Below, piece after piece: positions 17,380 to 24,874 of a stretch of DNA of 46,222 bases. Position 1 is the first letter of the stretch; each line of letters starts with the position of its first letter. The notes under the pieces were generated by a model, which worked only from the letters and a program-made list of their open reading frames with translations, was not told the DNA's origin and did no database searches. The translations under genes were made by a program, and so were the position numbers. The stretch comes from Pseudomonadota bacterium (GTDB lineage: Bacteria; Pseudomonadota; Gammaproteobacteria; Burkholderiales; Burkholderiaceae_C): NCBI GenBank assembly GCA_963204815.1, contig CAUJHQ010000173.1, positions 1-46,222 of the forward strand. The letters are read 5' to 3'.

Positions 17380-18369
17380 TCACGGGTACATCACGATCGC
17401 GCCAGTGCCGGCGCGGCTTTCGGCGAAGCGGTGCGCGTCGGCCGCGCGCGCCAGCGGGAAACGCGCGCCGATGCTGGCCTTGACGATGCCGCGTGCCATG
17501 GCGTCGAACACGTCGGCAGCGTTGGCGCGGAAGGTGGCGACCTCGTCGTTGTGCGGGAACACCGAGGGCCGCGTCAGGAACAGGCAGCCCTTCTTGTTCA
17601 GAAGTTCGGGCTCGATCGCCGGCGCCGGGCCGCTGGCCGCGCCGTACAGCACGACGAGGCCGAAACGCGCCGCGATGTCCAGCGAGCCCATGAAGGTGTG
17701 CGCGCCGACCGAGTCGTAGACCACGCGCGCCTTGCGGCCGCCCGTCGCGGCCACGACCTGCTCGACCCAGCCGGGCTGCGAGTAGTCGACGGCTGCATCG
17801 CAACCTGCCGCGCGCGCCGCCGCGCACTTGGCGGCGCTGCCGGCGGTGCCGATCACGGTGGCACCGAGCGCCTTGCACCAGGCCGACAGGATCAGACCCA
17901 CGCCGCCGGCCGCGGCGTGCACGACGACGATGTCGCCCGGCTGCACCGCGTGCGTCTTCTTCACCAGGTACTGCGCCGTCATGGCCTTGAAGAACACGGC
18001 GGCGGCATCTTCTTCGCTCACGCCGGCGGGCAGCTTCGCCAGCTTGTCGGCCGGCACGTTGCGGTGCGTGGCGTAGGCGCCGAGGCCGGCGTTCATCATC
18101 GCCACGCGGTCGCCGACGGCGAGGTCGCGCACGCCGTCGCCCACGGCCACCACGGTGCCGGCGGCTTCATGACCCAGGCCGGTGGGCGAGGGCAGCGGGT
18201 ACTTGCCGGCACGCTGGTAGACGTCGATGTAGTTGAAGCCGACGGCGCTCTGCTGCACCTGCACCTGGCCGGGGCCGGGCGGCGGCAGGTCGACGGGCAA
18301 CCACCGCATGACGTCTGGCGGGCCGAACTCGGTGAGGCGGATGGCGTGGGGCGTGGGGGCGGTGCTCAA
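17380..18369 (-). CDS. NADPH:quinone oxidoreductase (zinc-free medium-chain dehydrogenase)
   Basis: A 329-residue quinone reductase of the QorA type. The N-terminal GroES-like domain includes NYIDVYQRAGKYPLP and GLGHEAAG (near residues 64-71). The nucleotide-binding domain has AAAGGVG at residues 152-158, and no zinc-binding cysteine set is seen. The start is read as TTG at 18369 because AGAGGA lies just upstream on the minus strand and the protein then begins a few residues before the family-typical PHAIRL. The first in-frame ATG is 20 codons further in and would cut into the fold. It is probably transcribed with the RraA-type gene. Confidence 0.9.
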   Translation of the reverse strand: MSTAPTPHAIRLTEFGPPDVMRWLPVDLPPPGPGQVQVQQSAVGFNYIDVYQRAGKYPLPSPTGLGHEAAGTVVAVGDGVRDLAVGDRVAMMNAGLGAYATHRNVPADKLAKLPAGVSEEDAAAVFFKAMTAQYLVKKTHAVQPGDIVVVHAAAGGVGLILSAWCKALGATVIGTAGSAAKCAAARAAGCDAAVDYSQPGWVEQVVAATGGRKARVVYDSVGAHTFMGSLDIAARFGLVVLYGAASGPAPAIEPELLNKKGCLFLTRPSVFPHNDEVATFRANAADVFDAMARGIVKASIGARFPLARAADAHRFAESRAGTGAIVMYP

Positions 18370-18420
18370 GGCGGCGCTTTCCTCTGTGCGTGGGAGAGGC
18401 GTGGTGGCTTGGGGAGGGCT

Positions 18421-18497
18421 TGGCCTGCCCGGAGGGACTCGAACCCCCGACCTGCTGCTTAGAAGGCAGCTGCTCTATCCAGTTGAGCTACGGGCAG
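18421..18497 (-). tRNA. tRNA-Arg (anticodon UCU)
   Basis: The minus strand folds as a complete tRNA: acceptor stem CTGCCCG pairing with CGGGCAG, TA linker, a D-arm beginning GCTC, anticodon loop CTTCTAA with anticodon TCT, and a T-arm with GGTTCGAGTCC. A discriminator G and an encoded CCA end are present (18421-18423). The length with CCA is 77 bases. It reads AGA codons, rare in this GC-rich sequence. Confidence 0.97.
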
Positions 18498-18541
18498 TGA
18501 AGGCGCGGCGGATTATCCCCGTGCCCGGTCGACACGCGGCG

Positions 18542-19234
18542 TCAACGCGCCTGGTACTGCGTCTTGCCGAACAGCACGTCGCGCGTCTTGTCGTCGTTCA
18601 GCGGCTTGCGCAGGTGCGCGAGCACCTCCACGCCGCGCTGCACGGCGGGGCGGGCGGCGATCTCGTCGAACCAGCCCTTCAGGTGCGGGTGGTCGTTCCA
18701 GTCGATGCCCTGGTTCTTCCAGCTGCGCAGCCAGGGGAAGATGGCGATGTCGGCGATGGTGTACTCGTCGCCGGCGATGTACTTCGTGTGCGCGAGCTGC
18801 CGGTTCATCACGCCGTACAGGCGCTTGGCTTCGTTCGTGTAGCGCTCCACCGCGTAGGGGATCTTCTCCGGCGCATAGATGCGGAAGTGGTGCGCCTGGC
18901 CCAGCATCGGGCCGACGCCGCCCATCTGGAACATCAGCCACTCCAGCACCTTGTACTTGCCGCGCGTGTCGGCCGGCAGGAACTTGCCGGTCTTGCCGGC
19001 CAGGTACAGCAGGATCGCGCCCGACTCGAAGACGGAGATCGGCTGGCCGTCGGGGCCGTCGGGATCGACGATCGCCGGGATCTTATTGTTCGGGCTGATC
19101 TTCAGGAACTCGGGCTTGAACTGTTCGCCAGCGCCGATGTCGACCGGAATGGCGCGGTACGGCAGGCCGCATTCCTCGAGCATGACGTGAACCTTGTGGC
19201 CGTTGGGCGTTGCCCACGAATACACTTCGATCAT
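18542..19234 (-). CDS. Glutathione S-transferase family protein, YfcG-like disulfide reductase
   Basis: A 230-residue two-domain protein of the Nu-class GST (YfcG/YghU) type. The thioredoxin-like N-terminal domain starts IEVYSWATPNGHKV, where the T9-P10-N11 motif takes the place of the usual catalytic Tyr/Ser/Cys and binds glutathione. SVFESGAILLYLA (near residues 67-79) binds the glutathione glutamate. The helical C-terminal domain has YTIADIAIFPWLRSW. These proteins reduce small disulfides using two glutathiones, in the cytoplasm. It is transcribed away from an unrecognised gene 49 bases upstream. Confidence 0.92.
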   Translation of the reverse strand: MIEVYSWATPNGHKVHVMLEECGLPYRAIPVDIGAGEQFKPEFLKISPNNKIPAIVDPDGPDGQPISVFESGAILLYLAGKTGKFLPADTRGKYKVLEWLMFQMGGVGPMLGQAHHFRIYAPEKIPYAVERYTNEAKRLYGVMNRQLAHTKYIAGDEYTIADIAIFPWLRSWKNQGIDWNDHPHLKGWFDEIAARPAVQRGVEVLAHLRKPLNDDKTRDVLFGKTQYQAR

Positions 19235-19283
19235 GGTGACCTCGTTGCCGTGCGCCGTTGTCGAATCGATCCGACTCTAAACC

Positions 19284-20015
19284 ATGCTCGAAGGACTGAA
19301 GCGCCTCTTCTCCGGCGGTGCCGCACCGGCGCGCGGCTGGGACGGCCTGGCGCCCTGGGCCGAAGCCCGGCAGTGCAGCTTCCGCGGCGTGCGCGAGGCC
19401 GAGGGCTTCGTCGTCGAAGGCCGGCTCGGCGCGCTGCCGTGGCGGCTGGAGTGGGGCCCTTCGCAGCGGCCCTACGTGAAGGGCACCGAACTGCGCATCC
19501 GCGCCGAACTCGCGCTGCCGTCCGACCTGCAGGTCGTCGTGCTGAACCGGCTGCTGCAGGAACAGATGGAGAAGGCCGTCTTCGAGCAGTACGTCGAAGG
19601 CGTGCAGACCCGCATCGACCACGACACGCCGCCCGAGATGCGCTGGCTCGTGATGTTCCCCAAGCTCGGCGGCGCCGAGATGGGTGCGCTGCGCGAGCGC
19701 TGGGTGGCGCTGGCCAGCGTGAAGGCATGGTTGATCGCGTGGCTGGAAGGCGCGCTCTCCAGCGCGCTGGCGAAGCTGCCGGTCGCGCACGAGCGCCCGG
19801 TGGTGCTGATGGTCGGCCGCGGCCGGCTGTCGCTGCGCACCGAGGTCGGCGAACCCGACGCCGAAGAACTCGAACGCTGGGTGCAGCTCTTCGAGACGGC
19901 GATGCGCGAAGCGCGCCGCGCCGCCACGCTGACCTTCGACACCACGATCCCGAGCACGCAGCCGAGCCTGTGGTCGGCGAGCGCGCTTCCGCCCGCCGAC
20001 GACAGGAAGAAGTAG
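19284..20015 (+). CDS. Conserved-looking hypothetical protein, function unknown
   Basis: I do not recognise this 243-residue protein. It has no signal peptide and no clear membrane segment. The N-terminus is MLEGLKRLFSGG; the middle is rich in aromatic and charged residues (WRLEWGPSQRPYVKGTELRIRAEL) and looks like a beta-rich domain, followed by a helical stretch (LNRLLQEQMEKAVFEQYVEGVQTR). Codon use matches the neighbours and the frame stays open over its length, so it is likely real. It is divergent from the GST gene, and its stop lies six bases from the stop of the convergent acyl-CoA dehydrogenase gene. No function is proposed. Confidence 0.75.
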   Translation: MLEGLKRLFSGGAAPARGWDGLAPWAEARQCSFRGVREAEGFVVEGRLGALPWRLEWGPSQRPYVKGTELRIRAELALPSDLQVVVLNRLLQEQMEKAVFEQYVEGVQTRIDHDTPPEMRWLVMFPKLGGAEMGALRERWVALASVKAWLIAWLEGALSSALAKLPVAHERPVVLMVGRGRLSLRTEVGEPDAEELERWVQLFETAMREARRAATLTFDTTIPSTQPSLWSASALPPADDRKK

Positions 20016-20021
20016 CCGCGT

Positions 20022-21245
20022 CTACTTCGCCGGCGCGTGCTTGCCGAGCTCGAGCTTGGCGATCGCGTTGCGGTGCACCTCGTCCGGGCCGTCGGCGAAG
20101 CGCAGCGTGCGCACGTGCGTGTAGTAGAAGGCAAGCGGGAAGTCCTGGCTCATGCCGGCGCCGCCGTGCACCTGCATCGCCCAGTCGATCACCTGGCCGG
20201 CCATGTTCGGCGCCACCACCTTGATCATCGCGATCTCGGCCTTCGCGCTCTTGTTGCCGGCCACGTCCATCATCCAGGCCGCCTTCAGCGTCAGCAGGCG
20301 CGCCTGCTCGATCATGATGCGCGCCTCGGCGATGCGCTCCTGCGTCACGCCCTGCTGGGCGATCGTCTTGCCGAAGGCGACGCGGCTGCTGGCGCGCTGG
20401 CACATCAGCTTGAGCGAGCGCTCGGCCAGGCCGATGGTGCGCATGCAGTGGTGGATGCGGCCCGGCCCGAGGCGGCCCTGCGCGATCTCGAAGCCGCGGC
20501 CTTCGCCGAGCAGCATGTTGCTGGCCGGCACGCGCACGTTCTTGAAGTCGACCTCCATGTGGCCGTGCGGCGCGTCGTCGTAGCCGAACACGGTCAGCGG
20601 GCGCAGCACCGTCACGCCCGGCGTGTCGCGCGGCACGAGGATCATGCTCTGCTGCGAGTGGCGCGGCGCCGTCGGGTCGGTCTTGCCCATGAAGATGTAG
20701 ATCTGGCAGCGCGGGTCGCCGGCGCCGCTGGTCCACCACTTGCGGCCGTTGATGACGTAGTCGTCGCCGTCGCGCTCGATGCGGGCCTCGATGTTGGTGG
20801 CGTCGGACGACGCGACCGCCGGCTCCGTCATCGCGAAGGCGCTGCGGATCTCGCCCTTCAGCAGCGGCTCGAGCCAGCGCTTCTTCTGCGCTTCGGTGCC
20901 GTAGCGCACCAGCACTTCCATGTTGCCGGTGTCCGGCGCCGAGCAGTTGAAGACCTCGCTGGCCCAGGGCACCGCGCCCATGATCTCGGACAGCGGCGCG
21001 TATTCCTGGTTGGTCAGGCCGGCGCCGTACTCGCTTTCCGGCAGGAACAGGTTCCACAGGCCGGCGGCGCGCGCCTTCGGCTTCAGTTCCTCGATCACGG
21101 GCACCGGCGTCCAGCGCTTGCCGGCCGCGGTGTTGGCCTGGATTTCCTCGACGTAGCGGGCTTCGGCGGGGTAGACGTGTTCGTCCATGAAGGCCTGCAC
21201 GCGGGCCTGCAGTTCCTGGGTTTTCTTCGAGTAGCCGAAGTCCAT
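20022..21245 (-). CDS. Acyl-CoA dehydrogenase, ACAD10/11-like
   Basis: A 407-residue flavoprotein. Family motifs include [15 protein letters not shown] (FAD/substrate region near residues 135-150), [12 protein letters not shown], and the late [14 protein letters not shown]. The active-site region reads FADGPDEVH, where an Asp replaces the usual catalytic Glu; this DGPDEVH form is typical of the ACAD10/ACAD11 group. AGGAGA precedes the ATG. The upstream gene on the same strand encodes an APH-like phosphotransferase; in animals these two domains are fused in ACAD10/11. Members of this group are linked to catabolism of 4-hydroxy fatty acids through a phosphorylated CoA intermediate, so that role is likely. 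It differs from a simple beta-oxidation dehydrogenase. Confidence 0.9.
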   Translation of the reverse strand: MDFGYSKKTQELQARVQAFMDEHVYPAEARYVEEIQANTAAGKRWTPVPVIEELKPKARAAGLWNLFLPESEYGAGLTNQEYAPLSEIMGAVPWASEVFNCSAPDTGNMEVLVRYGTEAQKKRWLEPLLKGEIRSAFAMTEPAVASSDATNIEARIERDGDDYVINGRKWWTSGAGDPRCQIYIFMGKTDPTAPRHSQQSMILVPRDTPGVTVLRPLTVFGYDDAPHGHMEVDFKNVRVPASNMLLGEGRGFEIAQGRLGPGRIHHCMRTIGLAERSLKLMCQRASSRVAFGKTIAQQGVTQERIAEARIMIEQARLLTLKAAWMMDVAGNKSAKAEIAMIKVVAPNMAGQVIDWAMQVHGGAGMSQDFPLAFYYTHVRTLRFADGPDEVHRNAIAKLELGKHAPAK

Positions 21246-21301
21246 GAGGGGTCTCCTGGGGATGAAGGGTTGAGGCGCCGCCTGGCGATTCGAAGGCAGC
21301 C

Positions 21302-22381
21302 CTAGCGGGCCGCCTGGGCGAACTGCCAGGCCATCTGCGCCAGCGGGCGCGTGGACGCGCCGGTGGCCCGGGCCTGCGCGCTGGAGGCGATGCCGTCGAC
21401 CACGCGCTTGGCGATGCCCTGCGTGATCGACGCCAGCCTGAACAGGTTGTAGGCGAGGTAGAAGTTCCAGTCGGTCATCAGGGCCGCCGGGTCGGGGCGA
21501 CCGGTGCGTTCGCAGTAGCGGCGCACGTACTCGGCTTCGCTCGGGATGCCGAGCGCGGCATGGTCGAGCCCGCCGATGCCGCGGAAGGTGCCCGGCGGGA
21601 TGTGCCAGGCCATGCAGTGGTAGCTGAAGTCGGCGAGCGGGTGGCCCAGCGTCGACAGCTCCCAGTCGAGCACGGCGATGATGCGCGGCTCGGTGGCGTG
21701 GAACACCAGGTTGTCGAGCCGGAAGTCGCCGTGCACCACCGAGACCTGGGAGGCGTCGAGCGCGCTCGCCGGCAGGTGCGCCGGCAGCCACTCGATCAGG
21801 CGGTCCATCTCGACGATCTCCTCGGTGACCGAGGCGACGTACTGCTTGCTCCAGCGGCCGATCTGGCGCTCGAAGTAGTTGCCCGGCTTGCCGTAGTCGG
21901 CCAGGCCGACGGCGTTGACGTCGACCTCGTGCAGCGCCGCGATGACGCGGTTCATCTCGTCGTAGATCGCGCCGCGCTGGGCGTTCGTCAGGCCGGGCAG
22001 GGACTGGTCCCAGAGCACGCGGCCGTCCATGAACTCCATGACGTAGAAGGCACGGCCGATGATCGATTCGTCTTCGCACAGCACGTGCATCTGCGCCACC
22101 GGCACGCCGCTGCCGGCGAGCGCCTTCATGACGCGGAACTCGCGCTCGATGGCGTGCGCCGACGGCAGCAGCTTGGCCGCCGGCCCGGGCTTGGTGCGCA
22201 TCACGTAGCGCTGGCCGGGCGTGATCAGCTTGTAGGTGGGGTTGGACTGCCCGCCCTTGAACTGCTCGACCGTGAGCGGCCCCGCGAAGCCGGGCAGCGT
22301 GCGCGCGAGATGCGCTTCGAGGGCCGCGACGTCGAAGGCGTGGCTGGCGGCGATGGGCTTGGTGCCGGTGAACTGTTCCAT
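21302..22381 (-). CDS. APH-family phosphotransferase, ACAD10/11 kinase-domain type
   Basis: A 359-residue aminoglycoside-phosphotransferase-like kinase. It has the ATP-binding N-lobe ([12 protein letters not shown] near residues 41-52), the catalytic loop HGDFRLDN (residues 217-224, D219 as base) and the metal-binding [10 protein letters not shown] (from 239). These match the kinase domain of ACAD10/11 and the LvaA protein of levulinate catabolism, which phosphorylates 4-hydroxyacyl-CoA. It is not an antibiotic-resistance enzyme by context. GGAG lies seven bases before the ATG. The gene sits between a Crp/Fnr regulator gene (19 bases upstream) and the acyl-CoA dehydrogenase gene (56 bases downstream), all on the minus strand. 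Confidence 0.88.
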   Translation of the reverse strand: MEQFTGTKPIAASHAFDVAALEAHLARTLPGFAGPLTVEQFKGGQSNPTYKLITPGQRYVMRTKPGPAAKLLPSAHAIEREFRVMKALAGSGVPVAQMHVLCEDESIIGRAFYVMEFMDGRVLWDQSLPGLTNAQRGAIYDEMNRVIAALHEVDVNAVGLADYGKPGNYFERQIGRWSKQYVASVTEEIVEMDRLIEWLPAHLPASALDASQVSVVHGDFRLDNLVFHATEPRIIAVLDWELSTLGHPLADFSYHCMAWHIPPGTFRGIGGLDHAALGIPSEAEYVRRYCERTGRPDPAALMTDWNFYLAYNLFRLASITQGIAKRVVDGIASSAQARATGASTRPLAQMAWQFAQAAR

Positions 22382-22400
22382 GGCGTGCTCCGCGCTCAGC

Positions 22401-23105
22401 CTAGCGTTCTGCGATGGCCAGCAGCTTGTCGCGCGACAGCACGACGAGCCGGGTCGGTTCGACGCGCACCGCGCCCTCGCGCTCGAAGCCCTTCAGCTCC
22501 TGGTTGACGCGCTGGCGCGAGGCGCCGAGCAGTTGCGCCAGGTCTTCCTGCGCAAGCGCCAGGCCGATGCGGATTTCCTCGCCCTGCGGGATGCCGTAGC
22601 TCTTGGCCAGCAGCAGCAGCTGCTTGGCCAGGCGCGCCTGCAAGGGCCGCGTGTTGAGGTCCTCGAACTGGTTGAACATCAGCCGCAGGCGGCGGCAGTT
22701 CAGGCGCAGCAGCGCGTCGTAGAGCTCGACGTGCTGCGCCAGCAGGTCCTTGAAGTCGGGCTTGCGCACCGCCAGCAGCGTGGTCTCGCCGTGCGTGTCG
22801 GCATCGTGCGTGCGCGGCAGGCCGTCGAAGAGGGCGATGTCGCCGAACCAGGTGCCGGGCTCGACGTAGGTCAGCGTGACCTGCTTGCCCGACAGGCTCA
22901 CCGAGCTGACGCGCACCGCGCCCTTGGCGACGCAGGTCCAGTCCTCGGCCGCGCCGCCACGCGAGGCGAGCGCCTGGCCGTCGGCGTAGCGCCGCACCAC
23001 CGCCCTTGCGAGGATGGCCTGGCGAAGGGGCAGCGAGAGCTTGGAGAACCACGCACCTGACTCGACGTTGTGACGCTCTTCGATTGTAAGAACCGGGGTA
23101 TTCAT
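22401..23105 (-). CDS. Crp/Fnr-family transcriptional regulator
   Basis: A 234-residue regulator with a cyclic-nucleotide-binding-type N-terminal domain (GTWFGDIALFDGLPRTHDA near its centre) and a C-terminal helix-turn-helix (LAQLLGASRQRVNQELKGFEREGAV). There is no Fnr-type N-terminal cysteine cluster. The ATG at 23105 gives the usual family length; an in-frame ATG at 23153 would add 16 residues and run almost to the divergent aldolase start. It leads a likely three-gene minus-strand unit with the phosphotransferase and acyl-CoA dehydrogenase genes, and may regulate them or the divergent aldolase gene. The ligand cannot be read from the sequence. Confidence 0.88.
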   Translation of the reverse strand: MNTPVLTIEERHNVESGAWFSKLSLPLRQAILARAVVRRYADGQALASRGGAAEDWTCVAKGAVRVSSVSLSGKQVTLTYVEPGTWFGDIALFDGLPRTHDADTHGETTLLAVRKPDFKDLLAQHVELYDALLRLNCRRLRLMFNQFEDLNTRPLQARLAKQLLLLAKSYGIPQGEEIRIGLALAQEDLAQLLGASRQRVNQELKGFEREGAVRVEPTRLVVLSRDKLLAIAER

Positions 23106-23175
23106 CTCTTGTCTCTGACGCGACAAGCGCGCGACGATGGTTTCATTGTCCATCGACAGCCCCGGAGCGAAGCCC

Positions 23176-23949
23176 GTGAACACCCCCACTGCCTGCCCGA
23201 AGAGCCGCCGCGACGACGTCAGCGCCGAGGAATGGCGCGCCCGCGTCGACCTCGCCGCCGCCTACCGCCTGGTGGCGCTCTTCAAGTGGGACGACCTCGT
23301 CTTCACGCACATCAGCGCGCGCGTGCCCGGCCAGGACGGGTGCTTCCTGATCAACCCGTACGGCTTCATGTTCGAGGAGATCACCGCGTCCAGCCTGGTG
23401 AAGGTGGACGCGGCCGGCAACAAGCTCGACGACACGCCGTACCCGGTGAACCCCGCCGGCTTCACGATCCACAGCGCGGTGCACGGCGCGCGCCACGATG
23501 CCGGCTGCGTGCTGCACGTGCATTCGCTCAACGGCATCGCGGTGTCGGCGCAGAAGGGCGGCGTGCTGCCGCTGTCGCAGCAGTCGATCTTCGTGCTGTC
23601 GAGCCTGGGCTACCACGACTACGAAGGCGTCGCGCTGCGCGACGACGAGAAGCCGCGCCTCGTGCGCGACCTCGGCACCAACAACTTCCTGATGCTTCGC
23701 AACCACGGCCTGCTGACGGTGGGCGTGACGGTGGCCGACGCCTTCCTGTCGATGTACCTGTTCGAGACCGTCTGCACGATCCAGGTCCGCGCGCAGGCCG
23801 GGGGTGGCGAGCTCGTGCACGTGGACCCGCGCATCATCGGCGGCGCGCAGCAGCAGGCGGCGCAGGTGACGAAGGGGCTGGGCGCCGGCCTCGTGTGGCC
23901 CGGCCTGCTGAGGCGCCTCGAGCGCGCGCTGCCCGGCTACGACTCGTAG
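23176..23949 (+). CDS. Class II aldolase/adducin-domain protein
   Basis: A 257-residue class II aldolase-type protein. It shows the fold-typical FTHISARVPG, the metal-site histidines in HVHSLNG, and RNHGLLTVG. Such enzymes use a divalent metal to cleave or epimerise sugar phosphates or related hydroxy acids, but this subgroup, common in Proteobacteria, has no firmly assigned substrate. I chose the GTG at 23176, which has GGAG eight bases upstream and gives the family-like beginning VNTP. An ATG at 23137 in the same frame has no ribosome site and would bring it closer to the divergent regulator. The 3' end overlaps the convergent enoyl-CoA hydratase gene by 13 bases. Confidence 0.85.
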   Translation: MNTPTACPKSRRDDVSAEEWRARVDLAAAYRLVALFKWDDLVFTHISARVPGQDGCFLINPYGFMFEEITASSLVKVDAAGNKLDDTPYPVNPAGFTIHSAVHGARHDAGCVLHVHSLNGIAVSAQKGGVLPLSQQSIFVLSSLGYHDYEGVALRDDEKPRLVRDLGTNNFLMLRNHGLLTVGVTVADAFLSMYLFETVCTIQVRAQAGGGELVHVDPRIIGGAQQQAAQVTKGLGAGLVWPGLLRRLERALPGYDS

Positions 23950-24722
23950 AAGTTCGGCGGTCGCTTGTCGATGAAGGCCTGCAGGCCTTCGCCGCCGTTT
24001 CGGTGGAACAGGTTGGCGATGAAGTGGTCGCGCTCGGCGTCGAGCTGGGCGCGCAGTTCGCGGTCGGGCGCGGCGCAGATCAGCGCCTTCGCACTCGCCA
24101 GCGCCTGCGGCGACATCTTCGCCAGATGCGCCGCCAGCGCCAGCGCGCGGTCGAGCGCGGTGCCGCTGTCGCAGACCTCCTGCACCAGGCCGTGCGCCTG
24201 CCAGTCGCGCGCCGTCATCGGCTCGGGCAGCCAGGCCATGCGCAGCGCCAGGCCGCGCGGCAGCAGGCGGCCCAGGTGCCAGGAGCTGCCGCCGTCGGGC
24301 GACAGGCCGATCTTTCCGTACGAGAAGATGAAGCGCGCGTCATCGGCCGCGACGACGAGGTCGCAGGCCAGCACGAGTGCCGCGCCGCCGCCCGCCGCCC
24401 AGCCTTCGACGGCGGCGATCACCGGCTTCGGGCAGCCGCGCAGGGCCTCGACGAAGCCGTGGAACAGCGCCATCGACTGCGCCTGCTCTTCGGGCTCGCG
24501 CTGGCGCACGCCGTTCAGCCGCTGCACGTTGCCGCCGGCGCAGAAGTGGGCGCCGTCGCCGCGCAGCACGATGGCGCGGATGCCGGGCTCCGCTGCGGCG
24601 GCCTTGACGGCCTCGATGCCGGCGGCGTTGGCCTCGGGCGACAAGGCATTGCGCGTCGCCGGGTCGCGCAGTGTCAGCACGAGGGCCGCGTCGCGGCGCT
24701 CGCTCAGGAGTTCGGTGGCCAT
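23937..24722 (-). CDS. Enoyl-CoA hydratase/isomerase family protein
   Basis: A 261-residue crotonase-fold protein. The first oxyanion-hole segment is HFCAGGNVQRL (near residues 58-68) and the second is AAVEGWAAGGGAALVLACDLV (near 105-125). SYGKIGLSPDGGSSWHL carries the residues around the catalytic site; the usual catalytic Glu positions are occupied by Gly-rich and Asp residues, so dehydration of enoyl-CoA is not certain. Members also act as isomerases or on aromatic CoA esters. It stands alone on the minus strand, divergent from the FimV-like gene and convergent with the aldolase gene. Together with the nearby acyl-CoA dehydrogenase it suggests acyl-CoA degradation, though they are not in one operon. 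Confidence 0.88.
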   Translation of the reverse strand: MATELLSERRDAALVLTLRDPATRNALSPEANAAGIEAVKAAAAEPGIRAIVLRGDGAHFCAGGNVQRLNGVRQREPEEQAQSMALFHGFVEALRGCPKPVIAAVEGWAAGGGAALVLACDLVVAADDARFIFSYGKIGLSPDGGSSWHLGRLLPRGLALRMAWLPEPMTARDWQAHGLVQEVCDSGTALDRALALAAHLAKMSPQALASAKALICAAPDRELRAQLDAERDHFIANLFHRNGGEGLQAFIDKRPPNFYES

Positions 24723-24874
24723 CGGGTGCAGGGCGCCGCGTGTAACGGGCGTGACTTAGTTTCGACTTTGCTGCGGGTCATTGTGGCATGCAGCACCGCG
24801 CCAGCCTTCGTCACGCGGCGCTTGTAACCCTTCGTGCTAGAGTCGTTCGAGCTTCCCGGAATCACCCTCACCGC

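Noticed and set aside
21302..22381. Aminoglycoside resistance kinase
   Set aside because: The catalytic motifs are shared with the ACAD10/11 kinase domain, and the neighbouring acyl-CoA dehydrogenase fits that role, so resistance is unlikely.
24788..24874. Earlier start for the FimV-like protein at 24788
   Set aside because: It would put a basic extension before a normal signal peptide; ATG 24875 gives a standard secretion signal.
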